This document shows, one piece after another, positions 44,779 to 56,057 of a DNA stretch of 64,000 nt. The position numbers and the translations under genes were made by a program. Source of the DNA: an uncultured Oscillospiraceae bacterium. Lineage in GTDB: Bacteria; Bacillota; Clostridia; Oscillospirales; Acutalibacteraceae. Every line of letters starts with the position of its first letter. Position 1 is the stretch's first letter. The notes beneath the pieces are model-generated. The model was not told where the DNA came from and did no database searches. It saw nothing but the letters and a program-made list of their open reading frames with translations. The DNA is taken from assembly GCA_900539845.1 (NCBI GenBank), contig UQDP01000002.1, forward strand, positions 124,001-188,000, read 5' to 3'.

Positions 44779-47700
44779 TCACTCAGACATACTGTTTGTC
44801 AATAGCTTTTGCAATTGTTCCAGATTTAATATCTCCTCTGAACCCTCTGCCGAAAAATAGCTGGGCACAACATCCACATCACGGAACACATCCATACCCG
44901 TACCTGCCGGAACGAGCTTACCGATGATAACATTTTCCTTAAGACCGATAAGCGGATCGACCTTGCCCTTGATGGCTGCATCCGTAAGAACACGCGTGGT
45001 TTCCTGGAAGGAAGCGGCCGAAAGGAAGGAATCCGTAGCGAGAGACGCTTTCGTGATACCCATAAGAACAGGAATATAAGTTGCCTTTTTCAGGTCAGCC
45101 TCGCCTGCTTTGATCCTTTCGTCTATCTTGTCGTTTGCCTCGTCAACAGCGGAAACGTCCACCATTGTGCCTGCAACAAGGTCCGTATCTCCCGCGTCAT
45201 CCACCGTGCATTTCTTAAGCATCTGGCGGACGATTACTTCGATGTGTTTATCGTTGATATCAACACCCTGTGTACGGTAAGCGAACTGAACTTCCTGAAT
45301 CAGATAGTTGTAAACAGCCTCTTCGCCGAGAATCGCCAGCACATCGTGCGGATTCTTGGAGCCGTATGTGAGCTCCTGACCCTTTGTAACATACGCGCCC
45401 TCTGTGATCTCTTCGCGGATTCTGAAGCCGTAAGGCACAAGATATTTCTTTTCTTCCAGCGTTTCCTGATTGGTTACAACGATATGCTGCGTCTTTTTAA
45501 CTTCTTCAAATCTTACAACGCCGTCAATTTCGGAAAGGATAGCGTACTGCTTCGGCTTTCTTGCCTCAAACAGCTCCTCAACACGGGGAAGACCCTGTGT
45601 GATATCCTCTCCGCCGGCGATACCGCCGGTGTGGAAGGTTCTCATCGTAAGCTGCGTACCCGGTTCACCGATCGACTGGGCGGCAATGATACCTACCGCT
45701 TCACCGACCTGAACAGGCTCGTTAAACGCAAGGTTTGAACCGTAGCACTTACGGCATACGCCGTGGCGTGATTTACATGTGATAAGAGAGCGAATCTTGA
45801 CTTCGGTGATGCCTGCGGCAACAATGCTGTCCGCAACCTCTTTGGATATCATTTTATCCGGTGAGGCAAGCACTTCGCCCGTTTCGGGATGCCTTACCTC
45901 GTCAAGCGGGAATCTGCCCACAAGGCGCTCATTGAGTGATTCAAGCTCACGGTTGCCGTCCATAATGGCTTTAACAACGATACCGTCATGGCAGCCGCAG
46001 TCATCGTCACGAATAATAACATCCTGCGAAACGTCTACAAGTCTTCTGGTAAGGTAACCCGAGTCAGCCGTACGCAGCGCCGTATCGGCAAGACCTTTAC
46101 GCGCGCCTCTTGAGGAGATGAAGTATTCAAGAATATTGAGTCCTTCACGGTAATTTGCGCGGATCGGGATCTCGATCGTTTTACCGGCCGTGTTTGCGAT
46201 AAGTCCGCGCATACCTGCAAGCTGACGGAGCTGCGCCGTGCTGCCGCGGGCGCCTGAGTCTACCATCATGTGGATCGGGTTATGCGTGCCGTCAAAATTG
46301 GAGGTCAGTTCGTTCGTAACCTTATTTGTGCAGTCCTCCCACGCTCTGATAACAGCAGCTGAACGCTCGTCATTGGTGATAAGACCGTAGTTGTAGTTCA
46401 TGGTGATCTCATCGACCTTCTTTTCCGCTTCGTCAAGGAAGGTCTTTTTCGCCTCAGGTATAAGCGCATCGCAAACGGCAACGGTGGTGCCGGATACAGT
46501 TGAATACTTATAACCCTGGGCCTTTATGGCGTCAAGCGCGACAGACGCGACGGAAACGCCGTGAACGGAGATCAATTTATCAACGATTTTGCCGAGTTCG
46601 CCTTTCTTTACAACGAAGTCGATCTCCGGCTTGAATTCCATCTCAGGATCACAACGGTCTACAAAACCGAGATCCTGCGGAATGGGATTGTTGAATATAA
46701 CTCTGCCTATCGTGGTTATGATGACCTTACTCTTTACCCCGTTTTCCGTTTCCTTTGATACACGGATCCTTGCAGGGGAATGCATACCAAGAGAGCCCTC
46801 CTGATAAGCCATCATAGCCTCATCTTTATCTCTGTAAATATTATAGGTTTTATAAATAGAGAATTCGGAAACAAGCTCGGAATCCACATCCGCACAAAGG
46901 AACTGTGCATCTGTGTATTTGCCGTTGATTCTTGCTTTCACCTCTTCAAAGGAAATCTCCTTTGTTCTCTCCTCGTCTTCAAAAAAACGCGGCTGACCGG
47001 GTTCGCCCTCTTTTATCATTGTGAGATAATAAGAACCTATGACCATATCCTGTGTGGGAACGGTTACCGGCTTACCGTCTGACGGCTTGAGCAAATTGTT
47101 TGCGGCAAGCATAAGAAGCCTTGCCTCCGCCTGAGCTTCAGCCGAGAGCGGAACATGGACAGCCATCTGGTCACCGTCGAAGTCAGCGTTAAACGCCGTA
47201 CAAGCGAGGGGATGAAGCTTAATCGCCCTGCCCTCTACAAGCACCGGCTCAAACGCCTGAATACCAAGGCGGTGAAGCGTGGGAGCACGGTTGAGCATTA
47301 CGGGGTGATCCTTGATAACTACCTCAAGCGCATCCCATACTGCGGGATCCTGTGCTCTTTCCACTTTCTTTCTTGCCGACTTTATATTGGAAGCCGCGCC
47401 TGTTGCAACAAGGCGTTTCATAACGAAAGGCTTGAACAGCTCGATCGCCATTTCCTTGGGAAGTCCGCACTGGTGCATTTTAAGCTCCGGGCCTACTACG
47501 ATAACGGAACGTCCCGAATAGTCAACACGTTTACCGAGCAGGTTCTGACGGAAACGTCCCTGTTTACCCTTGAGCATATCGGAAAGGGATTTGAGCGGAC
47601 GGTTGCTCGGACCCGTGACGGGTCTGCCGCGTCTGCCGTTGTCAATAAGCGCGTCTACGGCTTCTTGAAGCATTCTCTTTTCATTTCTGACGATGATATC

Positions 47701-48531
47701 CGGCGCGCCGAGTTCAAGGAGTCTCTTAAGGCGGTTATTTCTGTTGATTACTCTTCTGTAAAGGTCATTAAGGTCAGATGTTGCAAACCTGCCGCCGTCA
47801 AGCTGAACCATAGGTCTGATATCGGGCGGGATTACGGGGATAACATCCAGTATCATCCATTCAAGCTTGTTGCCGCTCTTATAGAAAGCGTCAACCACAT
47901 CCAGCCTTTTCAGAAGACGTACTCTCTTCTGACCCGTTGCGGTCTCAAGCTCTTCGGTCAGCTCGTTTCTGAGCTGCTCAACATCAATATCCTGAAGAAG
48001 CTTCTTGATCGCCTCAGCGCCCATTCCTGCTTCAAAATCGTCCTCATAGCGCTCGCGCATCTCGGCATATTCCTTTTCGTTGAGGATCTGCATCTTCTCA
48101 AGCGGGGTATCGCCGGGATCGGTTACGATATAAAGCGCGAAATAAAGCACCTTTTCCAGATAGCGGGGGCTGATATCAAGCACAAGGCCGAGACGGCTGG
48201 GTATCCCTTTAAAATACCATATATGGGAGACCGAAGCAGCGAGTTCTATATGACCCATACGCTCACGCCTTACTTTTGAACGTGTGATCTCAACGCCGCA
48301 GCGCTCGCAGACCTTGCCCTTATAACGGATTCTTTTATATTTTCCGCAGTGACACTCCCAGTCCTTAGTGGGTCCGAAGATTCTTTCACAGTAAAGTCCG
48401 TCCTTTTCGGGCTTGAGCGTTCTGTAATTTATTGTTTCCGGCTTCGTTACCTCGCCGTAAGACCATTTACGTATCTGTTCCGGGGAGGCAAGACCGATTC
48501 TTATTGAACTGAATTCATTCTGATTTTCCAT
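44779..48531 (-). CDS. rpoC: DNA-directed RNA polymerase subunit beta'
   Basis: The 1250-residue subunit has the N-terminal zinc site ([20 protein letters not shown]), the catalytic [12 protein letters not shown], and the second zinc site region [38 protein letters not shown] contains the bridge and trigger helix parts. The length is normal for Clostridia. It lies 51 bases after rpoB, and its start follows TATAAAGGAGTGCTTCCAC. Confidence 0.98.
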   Translation of the reverse strand: MENQNEFSSIRIGLASPEQIRKWSYGEVTKPETINYRTLKPEKDGLYCERIFGPTKDWECHCGKYKRIRYKGKVCERCGVEITRSKVRRERMGHIELAASVSHIWYFKGIPSRLGLVLDISPRYLEKVLYFALYIVTDPGDTPLEKMQILNEKEYAEMRERYEDDFEAGMGAEAIKKLLQDIDVEQLRNELTEELETATGQKRVRLLKRLDVVDAFYKSGNKLEWMILDVIPVIPPDIRPMVQLDGGRFATSDLNDLYRRVINRNNRLKRLLELGAPDIIVRNEKRMLQEAVDALIDNGRRGRPVTGPSNRPLKSLSDMLKGKQGRFRQNLLGKRVDYSGRSVIVVGPELKMHQCGLPKEMAIELFKPFVMKRLVATGAASNIKSARKKVERAQDPAVWDALEVVIKDHPVMLNRAPTLHRLGIQAFEPVLVEGRAIKLHPLACTAFNADFDGDQMAVHVPLSAEAQAEARLLMLAANNLLKPSDGKPVTVPTQDMVIGSYYLTMIKEGEPGQPRFFEDEERTKEISFEEVKARINGKYTDAQFLCADVDSELVSEFSIYKTYNIYRDKDEAMMAYQEGSLGMHSPARIRVSKETENGVKSKVIITTIGRVIFNNPIPQDLGFVDRCDPEMEFKPEIDFVVKKGELGKIVDKLISVHGVSVASVALDAIKAQGYKYSTVSGTTVAVCDALIPEAKKTFLDEAEKKVDEITMNYNYGLITNDERSAAVIRAWEDCTNKVTNELTSNFDGTHNPIHMMVDSGARGSTAQLRQLAGMRGLIANTAGKTIEIPIRANYREGLNILEYFISSRGARKGLADTALRTADSGYLTRRLVDVSQDVIIRDDDCGCHDGIVVKAIMDGNRELESLNERLVGRFPLDEVRHPETGEVLASPDKMISKEVADSIVAAGITEVKIRSLITCKSRHGVCRKCYGSNLAFNEPVQVGEAVGIIAAQSIGEPGTQLTMRTFHTGGIAGGEDITQGLPRVEELFEARKPKQYAILSEIDGVVRFEEVKKTQHIVVTNQETLEEKKYLVPYGFRIREEITEGAYVTKGQELTYGSKNPHDVLAILGEEAVYNYLIQEVQFAYRTQGVDINDKHIEVIVRQMLKKCTVDDAGDTDLVAGTMVDVSAVDEANDKIDERIKAGEADLKKATYIPVLMGITKASLATDSFLSAASFQETTRVLTDAAIKGKVDPLIGLKENVIIGKLVPAGTGMDVFRDVDVVPSYFSAEGSEEILNLEQLQKLLTNSMSE

Positions 48532-48582
48532 GTGGAAGCACTCCTTTATATATAATGTAATACGGATTTCGGTCTGTATGGA

Positions 48583-51500
48583 TTATTCGTCATAATCATC
48601 GTCGCCGGAATCGGTGAAAAGATCATCCATATCCGGGTCCTGACCTGCTTCCTCGCCGTTCTCATCAGGATTTTCAAGAGTATATCCTTCGCTGTTCGCG
48701 TCAAAATCATTTACCTGAGAGAAAGCGTTTTCATCTATCGGCTGAATCTCCGTGCCGTCGTCGATATCCTGCTTGAGTTCAACCTCGTTGCCGTCTCTGT
48801 CATACAGACGGGTATCAAGACCGAGCGCCTGAAGTTCCTTGAAAAGAACCTTGAAAGATTCCGGTGTGCCGGCAGGCGGAATATTCTCGCCTTTAACGAT
48901 CGCCTCGTAAGTCTTTACACGTCCCGTAACATCATCCGACTTAACAGTGATGATCTCCTGAAGCGTGTAAGCAGCGCCGTAAGCCTCCAGCGCCCAGACT
49001 TCCATTTCACCGAAACGCTGACCGCCGAACTGCGCTTTACCGCCGAGCGGCTGCTGGGTTACCATGCTGTACGGTCCTGTGGAACGGGCATGGATCTTAT
49101 CGTCAACAAGATGATGCAGTTTAAGATAGTACATATATCCGACTGTGATCGGATTATCGAATTTTTCACCTGTTCTGCCGTCTGTAAGGATCGTTTTACC
49201 GTCTTCGGAAAGTCCTGCAAGACGCAGACATTCGCGTATATCATCCTCGTGAGCGCCGTCAAATACCGGCGTGCACATCTTCCAGCCGAGCGCCTTTGCG
49301 GCGTAGCCGAGATGCACTTCAAGCACCTGACCGATATTCATACGTGAAGGTACGCCCAGAGGGTTAAGAACGATATCGAGCGGTCTTCCGTCCGGCAGGA
49401 ACGGCATGTCTTCCTGAGGAAGAACACGGGAAACAACGCCCTTGTTTCCGTGGCGGCCCGCCATCTTATCGCCGACCTGAATCTTTCTCTTCTGCGCGAT
49501 ATAAACGCGTACGACCTTGTTTACACCGGGGCTGAGTTCATCACAGTTGGCTCTTGTGAACACCTTAACGTCAACAACGATACCATACTCACCGTGAGGA
49601 ACACGCATGGAAGTATCTCTGACTTCTCTTGCCTTTTCGCCGAATATGGCGCGCAGCAGTCTTTCCTCTGCCGTCAGCTCTGTTTCACCTTTCGGCGTTA
49701 CTTTTCCGACAAGGATATCGCCGCTGTGAACCTCTGCGCCTATACGAATGATACCGTCCTCATCAAGATCTCTGAGCGCGTCCTCGCCGACATTGGGAAT
49801 ATCGCGGGTAATATCCTCGGGACCGAGTTTTGTGTCACGCGCTTCAACATCGTGCTCCTCGATATGGATAGAGGTATAGACGTCATCGCGCACCATTTTT
49901 TCATTTATAAGAACAGCGTCCTCGTAGTTATAACCCTCCCAAGTCATAAATCCTATGAGAGCGTTTTTACCGAGCGCTACTTCGCCGTTGCTCGTTGCAG
50001 GACCATCCGCAATGACCTGACCTGCTTCAACTTTCTGGCGAATCGAAACGATTGGACGCTGGTTTATGCAGGTTCCCTGGTTTGAACCGCTGAACTTAAC
50101 AAGCTCATATCTGTCCACATCGCCTTTTTTGACCGTTATCTCTATTGAATCGGCGTCAACAGCCGTAACGGTACCGCCGCGCTTCGCGATAACAACAACA
50201 CCTGAATCGTAAGCGGCCTTGTACTCCATACCCGTGCCGACAATGGGAGCCTCCGTTTTAAGGAGCGGAACTGCCTGTCTCTGCATGTTAGCACCCATAA
50301 GCGCACGGTTCGCGTCGTCATTCTCAAGGAACGGGATCATCGCTGTGGCAACGGAAACAACCATCTTAGGTGAAACGTCCATAAAATCGACTCTTTCCGG
50401 CTCACAAGTGATAAACTCATCTCTGTGGCGGCAGGTTACACGCCTGTTTAAAAATCTTCCGTTTTCATCGAGCGGCTCATTCGCCTGAGCAACTATGAAA
50501 TTATCCTCAACATCAGCCGTCATATAAACGACTTCAGAGGTTACAACTCCTGTTTCCTTATCCACCTTGCGGTACGGAGCCTCGATAAAGCCGTACTCGT
50601 TCAAACGGCTGTAGCAGGCAAGATAGGAGATAAGTCCGATATTGGGACCTTCGGGGGTCTCGATCGGGCACATTCTGCCGTAGTGCGTATAGTGAACGTC
50701 ACGAACCTCAAATCCGGCTCTGTCCCTTGAAAGACCGCCGGGGCCGAGCGCCGAGAGCCTTCTTTTATGAGTGAGCTCGGCAAGCGGATTATTCTGATCC
50801 ATAAACTGCGAAAGCGGAGAGGAACCGAAAAATTCCTTAACGGCAGCAACAACAGGGCGGATATTAATAAGCGCCTGAGGCGTGATCGCCTCATCGTCAT
50901 CCTGCACCTGAAGCGTCATTCTTTCGCGGATCACTCTTTCCATTCTGGAAAAGCCGATCCTGATCTGATTCTGGAGCAGCTCTCCGACCGCTCTGATGCG
51001 GCGGTTGCCGAGATGGTCTATATCATCGGTGGTGCCTACGCCATGGGCAAGATTGATGAGGTAGGATACCGTTGCGAAAATATCGTCTGTTATAATATGT
51101 TTCGGAATGAGATCGTCAATATGAAGCCGGATCTCCTCCTTGAGTGCCTCTTCGTCATCGCCGCATTTTTCGAGAAGCTCGGAAAGCACTCTGTAAGATA
51201 CCTTTTCATTTACGCCGTAAGGTTTGCAGTCGAAATCAACATACTTGTAAATATCCACCATGCCGTTGGAAACGATCTTAATCTCTTTGCCTTCAACGTC
51301 AATAAACGCGTTCATAACGCCGGCGTTTTCGATCTCTACGGCTCTTTCTTTATCTATCTTCTCTCCCGCGTCCGCAAGGAATTCACCCTGGGGAGAAATG
51401 ATAGGCTGCGTGAGCGTCTGATCGGTCAGTCTGTCGCTAAGGGAAAGCTTTTTATTGTACTTGTATCTTCCCACTCTGGAAAGGTCATATCTGTGCGCGT

Positions 51501-52284
51501 CAAAGAACAGTCCGTCAAGATGCACCTGCGCCGTTTCAAGCGTGGGCGGCTCGCCGGGGCGGAGCTTCTTGTATACTTCAAGCAGCGCCTCTTCCGTGTT
51601 CTTGGTGGTGTCTTTTTCAATCGTGGCTTCGATTCTTTCATCATTGCCGAAGAACTCCCTGATCTGATCATCCGAACCGAGACCGAGCGCTCTGAGGAAT
51701 GTTGTGATGAAAATCTTTCTGTTTTTATCGATTCTTACATAAAACAGATCGTTCGCGTCTGTTTCATATTCGAGCCATGCGCCTCTGTTGGGAATGACCG
51801 TGTTGGTAAACAGCTCTTTACCCGTTTTATCATGATCCATATGATAGTAAACACCGGGTGAACGTACAAGCTGTGACACAATACACCTTTCCGCGCCGTT
51901 TATTACGAATGTGCCGGCATCCGTCATAAGCGGGAAATCACCCATATAGATGATGTTTTCTTTCACTTCGCCTGTTTCCTTGTTTTGAAGGCGCGCTCTT
52001 ACCTTGAGCGGTTTTGCATAGGTAACGTCACGCGATTTACACTGCGCAATCGTGTATTTCGGCTCGTCGTCCATAGAATAATCAATGAAATTCAGCACAA
52101 GGTTGCCTGTGTAATCCGTTATCGGGCCGATATCACGGAAAACCTCCTGCAGACCTTCGTCAAGAAACCACTGATAAGACTGTTTCTGCACCTCAATAAG
52201 GTTAGGCATCGGCATAACCTCATTGATCTTTGCAAAGCTTTTTCTTGTTGTGGTGCCGAGCTGAACGTCCTTTACGTTTATCAT
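48583..52284 (-). CDS. rpoB: DNA-directed RNA polymerase subunit beta
   Basis: The 1233-residue subunit has the rifampicin-pocket region [31 protein letters not shown] with the sensitive-type Gln, Asp, His and Ser residues. It also has [19 protein letters not shown] and the C-terminal [19 protein letters not shown], then an acidic tail ending [14 protein letters not shown]. The ATG at 52284 (MINVKDV) follows CGGAGTGATTGCC; the longer frame runs through the leader. The gene heads the rpoBC cluster. The usual rplKAJL genes are not upstream. Confidence 0.98.
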   Translation of the reverse strand: MINVKDVQLGTTTRKSFAKINEVMPMPNLIEVQKQSYQWFLDEGLQEVFRDIGPITDYTGNLVLNFIDYSMDDEPKYTIAQCKSRDVTYAKPLKVRARLQNKETGEVKENIIYMGDFPLMTDAGTFVINGAERCIVSQLVRSPGVYYHMDHDKTGKELFTNTVIPNRGAWLEYETDANDLFYVRIDKNRKIFITTFLRALGLGSDDQIREFFGNDERIEATIEKDTTKNTEEALLEVYKKLRPGEPPTLETAQVHLDGLFFDAHRYDLSRVGRYKYNKKLSLSDRLTDQTLTQPIISPQGEFLADAGEKIDKERAVEIENAGVMNAFIDVEGKEIKIVSNGMVDIYKYVDFDCKPYGVNEKVSYRVLSELLEKCGDDEEALKEEIRLHIDDLIPKHIITDDIFATVSYLINLAHGVGTTDDIDHLGNRRIRAVGELLQNQIRIGFSRMERVIRERMTLQVQDDDEAITPQALINIRPVVAAVKEFFGSSPLSQFMDQNNPLAELTHKRRLSALGPGGLSRDRAGFEVRDVHYTHYGRMCPIETPEGPNIGLISYLACYSRLNEYGFIEAPYRKVDKETGVVTSEVVYMTADVEDNFIVAQANEPLDENGRFLNRRVTCRHRDEFITCEPERVDFMDVSPKMVVSVATAMIPFLENDDANRALMGANMQRQAVPLLKTEAPIVGTGMEYKAAYDSGVVVIAKRGGTVTAVDADSIEITVKKGDVDRYELVKFSGSNQGTCINQRPIVSIRQKVEAGQVIADGPATSNGEVALGKNALIGFMTWEGYNYEDAVLINEKMVRDDVYTSIHIEEHDVEARDTKLGPEDITRDIPNVGEDALRDLDEDGIIRIGAEVHSGDILVGKVTPKGETELTAEERLLRAIFGEKAREVRDTSMRVPHGEYGIVVDVKVFTRANCDELSPGVNKVVRVYIAQKRKIQVGDKMAGRHGNKGVVSRVLPQEDMPFLPDGRPLDIVLNPLGVPSRMNIGQVLEVHLGYAAKALGWKMCTPVFDGAHEDDIRECLRLAGLSEDGKTILTDGRTGEKFDNPITVGYMYYLKLHHLVDDKIHARSTGPYSMVTQQPLGGKAQFGGQRFGEMEVWALEAYGAAYTLQEIITVKSDDVTGRVKTYEAIVKGENIPPAGTPESFKVLFKELQALGLDTRLYDRDGNEVELKQDIDDGTEIQPIDENAFSQVNDFDANSEGYTLENPDENGEEAGQDPDMDDLFTDSGDDDYDE

Positions 52285-52420
52285 AAAGGCAATCACTCCG
52301 TTTCTTTTAGAATTACTGAAAAATAAAAAACGCGCCGCTCCGAGATTAAAAATACGGGGCTGTTTTCGAGGCTGAAAATATGCTGTTTTCCCCGAAAGGG
52401 CACACTTCCCATTTTTAACG
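52285..52420 (-). promoter_or_regulatory. Untranslated leader of rpoB
   Basis: About 136 bases separate the predicted start of transcription from the rpoB ATG. Near the middle a weak GC-rich stem (around 52331-52361 in plus coordinates) is followed on the minus strand by TTTTTTATTTTT, reminiscent of an attenuator. The stem has mismatches, so this is tentative. Confidence 0.35.
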
Positions 52421-52427
52421 TGCATAT

Positions 52428-52456
52428 ATAATAAGCTTTAGCTTTAAAGAAGTCAA
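52428..52456 (-). promoter_or_regulatory. Sigma-A promoter of the rpoBC cluster
   Basis: On the minus strand TTGACT (52451-52456), a 17-base spacer and TATTAT (52428-52433). It is the only good promoter before rpoB. Confidence 0.7.
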
Positions 52457-52597
52457 TAAAAATTTTTAAATTATTTTTGAAATCGGGCGTTTTCGGCAAA
52501 AGTTTTTGTAACACCCGTCCGTGTGTTTTGAAAAAACAGATATTTTGCCTTTGTTTGCTTGGGTTTACAAAAAAATACACATCCGCGATTTTTCATC

Positions 52598-52626
52598 TTT
52601 TCAAAACCCAAACGATTTGTTATAAT
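52598..52626 (+). promoter_or_regulatory. Weak candidate promoter of the binding-protein gene
   Basis: TATAAT at 52621-52626 is a perfect -10, but 17 bases upstream is only TTTTCA (52598-52603). It lies 30 bases before the ATG at 52657. Confidence 0.4.
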
Positions 52627-52656
52627 AATATAACTGATTGAATTGGTGATGACGAT

Positions 52657-54285
52657 ATGAAAAAAATAATTGCGGCTCTCCTCTGTCTTGCCGTTGCGGC
52701 GTTTACATTTGCAGGCTGTTCGGGAGACGATGAAACACTGGACCTTATATACCCTTTCAGCGGTAACATAAACAGCTTTGACCCTCAGGTGGCGTCAACC
52801 GGCGATGAATTTCTTGTTACGGAAAACTGCTTTGAAGGGCTTGTAAGATGCGATGATGAAGGTAATATTACCGCCGGATGTGCCGAAAGCTGGAACGTAA
52901 GTTCCGACGGGCTTACCTATATTTTTAATATAAAAAAAGGTCTTAAATGGTACATTTATAAGTCTGTCGCGAAAAAAATGGGTGAAAACTATGATCCCGA
53001 AATCACTGCGGATGATTTCGTGTTCGCGCTTCAGCGCGGGGCAAGCGATCTTACGGACAGCCCTTTGTATTCAACCATTTCCGCAATCGAAAATGCGCCG
53101 CAGGTCCATTCGGGCGAAGAAGATGAAAGCACGCTCGGTGTTTCGGCACAGGATCAATACACGCTGGTTATAAAGCTTTCCTCGCCGGACGACAGTTTTC
53201 TTGAAACGATGTCCACAGCCGTGGCAATGCCCTGCAACAGAGAATTTTTTGAATCAACGAACGGCAGATACGGTCTTGACCTTGAATATACGATGTTCAA
53301 CGGTCAGTTTTATATCACAAATATTTTGGACAGCTCCTATATTCTTGCAAAAAACAAAAAATACGCAGGACCGTCCCCTGCGAATGCAACGGATCTGACG
53401 CTCAATATCGTTGATTCTGAGGAGAGCCTTGCAGAGGATCTGCTCAGCGGATACTATGACGCAGCGTATATAAGAGGATATGAGAGCAGCGGTATAGATG
53501 AAAAGAGCGGCGTTACGCTGACTCCATACAGCAACACATCCTGGATGATCGTTATGAACGGCACGGACGGCATATTCGCAAATAAAGACGCGCGCCATGC
53601 CTTTTTGCTGTCACTCACAGACATAAACTATGAGGATTTTCCGTATCTTCAGAAAGCCGAAGGCTATGTTCCTCCGACCTGCACTGCCAACGGTGCGTCT
53701 TACATTGATTCGGTGTCATCTGTTGTTGAAAGCGCAAATGCCGGCGAAGCCGTTGCGCTTTGGCGTGACGCAATTGCAAAAGAAAAGCTTTATACACAGG
53801 AGATCACAATGCTCGTTCCCGACTATATGGAAGACGTGGCCAGGGCGCTGGTGCAGGGAATCCAAGCGGGTATCGGCTCCGTTTCAAATGTTAACGGGAC
53901 CGATGTGGATTTCACCGTAACGATTGAGCCTATGGCGGAGAGCGAGATGAAATCAAAGGTAGCTTCTTCGGATTACGATATCGCTTTATATCCCTATACG
54001 GCAAATTCCACCAGCCCCGTGTCATTTCTGCAAAGCTTTGCCGATATAGGCTACGCCAAGTTTAACAGCAATGCATTCTCAAGAGCGCTTGAACAGGCAG
54101 CCTCGGCTGACGCCGAAAGCCTTGCACAGGCATGCCTTGACTGCGAAAAAGCGCTTTACGAAAACTATAGTTTTCTGCCGGTATTTTATGAATCCTGCTA
54201 CTATGCCCAGGCAAAAGGAGTAAGCGGCGTTCAGTTCCACCCCGGTTCGGGAAGGGTGTCATTTATAAATGCAACAAGAAAATAA
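52657..54285 (+). CDS. ABC transporter substrate-binding lipoprotein, family 5 (peptide/OppA-like)
   Basis: The 542-residue protein has a lipoprotein signal peptide (MKKIIAALLCLAVAAFTFAG, C21) and the SBP family 5 fold. It contains GNINSFDPQVASTGDEFLV, GNITAGCAESWNVSSDGLTYIFNIKKGLKW and ITADDFVFALQR, and a C-terminal lobe with YPYTANSTSPVSFLQSF. Such proteins bind oligopeptides or similar ligands outside the membrane. No permease or ATPase genes are nearby, so it is an orphan. It overlaps vanZ by 17 bases. Confidence 0.9.
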   Translation: MKKIIAALLCLAVAAFTFAGCSGDDETLDLIYPFSGNINSFDPQVASTGDEFLVTENCFEGLVRCDDEGNITAGCAESWNVSSDGLTYIFNIKKGLKWYIYKSVAKKMGENYDPEITADDFVFALQRGASDLTDSPLYSTISAIENAPQVHSGEEDESTLGVSAQDQYTLVIKLSSPDDSFLETMSTAVAMPCNREFFESTNGRYGLDLEYTMFNGQFYITNILDSSYILAKNKKYAGPSPANATDLTLNIVDSEESLAEDLLSGYYDAAYIRGYESSGIDEKSGVTLTPYSNTSWMIVMNGTDGIFANKDARHAFLLSLTDINYEDFPYLQKAEGYVPPTCTANGASYIDSVSSVVESANAGEAVALWRDAIAKEKLYTQEITMLVPDYMEDVARALVQGIQAGIGSVSNVNGTDVDFTVTIEPMAESEMKSKVASSDYDIALYPYTANSTSPVSFLQSFADIGYAKFNSNAFSRALEQAASADAESLAQACLDCEKALYENYSFLPVFYESCYYAQAKGVSGVQFHPGSGRVSFINATRK

Positions 54286-54769
54286 CTGTAAAACAACACC
54301 GGTAAGCTACCCTTTATGGGCAAAGGTATTATGCTGGGCGCTCACAGCGGCATGTATGTGTGCCATATTCTACTTTTCATCACGCACTGCCGCCGAATCC
54401 TCTGCGCAGAGCGATGCCGTCAAGGCTTTTTTAATAAAAGTGTTCGGCGACGGTTTTTTTACCGAATTTATCGTGCGCAAAAGCGCGCATTTTCTGGAAT
54501 ACACCGGCCTCGGTCTTCTGTTTGCGCTTGCTTTTTACATACATTTCGGAAAACCCAAAACGCTGCTCGCGATCGTCTGCGCATCCGCATACGCCGTTAC
54601 AGATGAAATACACCAGCTTTTTGTGGAGGGCAGGGCATGTAAATTTGCCGACTGGGGAATAGATACTGCCGGAGCGGTTGCGGGCGCGCTTTTTATACTG
54701 GCTGTGATATCGATCGCAGACAGATACAGAAGCAAACGCAAAAAGGGAATTGACAGAACAATTAAATAG
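54269..54769 (+). CDS. VanZ family membrane protein
   Basis: The 166-residue protein has four hydrophobic helices and VanZ hallmarks: IFYFSSRTAAESSAQSD, VRKSAHFLEYTGLGLLFALAF and ASAYAVTDEIHQLFVEGRACKFADWGIDTAGA. VanZ-like proteins are widespread and linked to low-level teicoplanin tolerance in one case; most have no known role. The start lies inside the end of the binding-protein gene with GGGAAGGG upstream, so translation is probably coupled. Confidence 0.88.
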   Translation: MQQENNCKTTPVSYPLWAKVLCWALTAACMCAIFYFSSRTAAESSAQSDAVKAFLIKVFGDGFFTEFIVRKSAHFLEYTGLGLLFALAFYIHFGKPKTLLAIVCASAYAVTDEIHQLFVEGRACKFADWGIDTAGAVAGALFILAVISIADRYRSKRKKGIDRTIK

Positions 54770-54777
54770 ATTATAAT
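54750..54777 (+). promoter_or_regulatory. Consensus sigma-A promoter of nagB
   Basis: TTGACA (54750-54755), a 16-base spacer and TATAAT (54772-54777): both hexamers are perfect. The -35 is in the last codons of vanZ. The leader is about 30 bases before the nagB ATG at 54814. Confidence 0.75.
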
Positions 54778-54813
54778 ATTATTCATTAACAGAGTTTTGA
54801 GGAGGTATTGAAT

Positions 54814-55539
54814 ATGAACGTACTTATTTATGACAGTGAAGAACAGATCGGCATCGCGGCAGGCAATTATATGTGCGGACAGGTCCTTCAGAAGCCCGAC
54901 AGTGTGCTTGGCCTTGCGACAGGCTCAACACCGCTGAAGCCCTACGGTCAGATGATCGAGCTTTATAAAAAAGGCGTGGTTGATTTTTCAAAGGTAACCA
55001 CTTTCAATCTTGACGAATATGTAAACCTTGACGTGAATGATAAGAACTCTTATCACAGCTTTATGCATGAAAACCTTTTCGACCACATTAACATCCCTGC
55101 CGACCAGATAAACTTTCTTGACGGCAACGCCGAAGACCCGGAAGAAGAATGCCGCAGATACGAGGAAAAAATAAAAAAAGCAGGCGGAATAGACATTCAG
55201 CTTCTCGGCATCGGCTCAAACGGTCATATCGCCTTTAACGAACCGGCTGACTGTTTTCAGCGCTGGAGCCATGTTGTTACACTTAAAGAGAGCACGGTGA
55301 AGGACAACAGCCGTTTCTTTAAATCGATAGATGAAGTTCCCACGCAGGCTCTGACAATGGGGATCGGTTCAATCATGCAGGCAAAGAAGATTCTCATTAT
55401 CGCCATCGGAGAAAACAAGGCAAAGGCGATCAAACAGCTTATTGACGGTAATGTTACTCCTATGTGCCCGGCGTCGGTTCTTCAGTTCCACACAGATGTA
55501 ACGCTGATGCTTGACAGAGCCGCCGCAGCTCTTATTTAA
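54814..55539 (+). CDS. nagB: Glucosamine-6-phosphate deaminase
   Basis: NagB converts glucosamine 6-phosphate to fructose 6-phosphate and ammonia in amino-sugar use. The 241-residue protein has LGLATGSTPLKPYG, TFNLDEYVNL, LLGIGSNGHIAFNEPAD and LTMGIGSIMQAKK, all standard. The ATG at 54814 has GGAGG eight bases upstream; a TTG at 54808 is rejected as start because it lies two bases behind GGAGG. No nagA is in the window. It has its own strong promoter. Confidence 0.96.
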   Translation: MNVLIYDSEEQIGIAAGNYMCGQVLQKPDSVLGLATGSTPLKPYGQMIELYKKGVVDFSKVTTFNLDEYVNLDVNDKNSYHSFMHENLFDHINIPADQINFLDGNAEDPEEECRRYEEKIKKAGGIDIQLLGIGSNGHIAFNEPADCFQRWSHVVTLKESTVKDNSRFFKSIDEVPTQALTMGIGSIMQAKKILIIAIGENKAKAIKQLIDGNVTPMCPASVLQFHTDVTLMLDRAAAALI

Positions 55540-55570
55540 CTGCCTGCGGCGGAATAAAAGGAATATTTTA

Positions 55571-56038
55571 ATGCGTAATATACAAAAAATAATAACGGCA
55601 GTAATTATAATTCTTGTTGCCGCTGCTGCGGGAATCAGCGCTTTACTTTATTTTTCCGGCTTGAACGAAGAACCGAAGCCAGAAAGTGAAACGCAGACCG
55701 TTTCACAATCACAGACACAGCAGCAAAGCGCGACCGTTTCAGAAGCTGAAACAGAAAACACGCAGTACGAAACCGAAAGCGCCGCACAGCCTGACACGAC
55801 CGAAGAAGTCACCGGCTATGAGCTTCCGCTGACTGTGAGAGAGGCAATGGATGTGCTCCAGTTGCATTACGGCAAGGATTATGAGATCAACAGCACGATT
55901 GAGGAGGATGGCTTCCATTATTTTGCCGTAAACTATAACGGAGAAAAGATCGCCTCCGTTGCCGTTGACCTGAACACAGGCAGAGCTGTTGAAACAATGA
56001 CTGAAACAGGCGCAAAAACCGAGTTTTCACTGGTTTAG
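55571..56038 (+). CDS. Membrane-anchored protein with PepSY-like C-terminal domain
   Basis: The 155-residue protein has one N-terminal helix (IITAVIIILVAAAAGISALLYF) and then a low-complexity linker of about 50 residues rich in Gln, Ser, Thr and Glu. A small C-terminal domain follows (LTVREAMDVLQLHYGKDYEI, then GFHYFAVNYNGEKIASVAVDLNTGRAVETM) whose beta pattern recalls PepSY domains. The ATG at 55571 follows AAAAGGAATATTTTA. It lies 31 bases after nagB and 19 before metG. The domain assignment is tentative. Confidence 0.7.
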   Translation: MRNIQKIITAVIIILVAAAAGISALLYFSGLNEEPKPESETQTVSQSQTQQQSATVSEAETENTQYETESAAQPDTTEEVTGYELPLTVREAMDVLQLHYGKDYEINSTIEEDGFHYFAVNYNGEKIASVAVDLNTGRAVETMTETGAKTEFSLV

Positions 56039-56057
56039 CGCAAAGGAGACAAAAAGA

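Noticed and set aside
49059..49322. Antisense frames inside rpoB, rpoC, fusA and the surface protein gene
   Set aside because: They are shadows of strongly conserved coding sequence, with no domains or ribosome sites of their own.
50700..50900. Rifampicin-resistance changes in rpoB
   Set aside because: The pocket residues (Gln, Asp, His, Ser positions) are of the sensitive type; the one Pro in the region is not a known resistance change.
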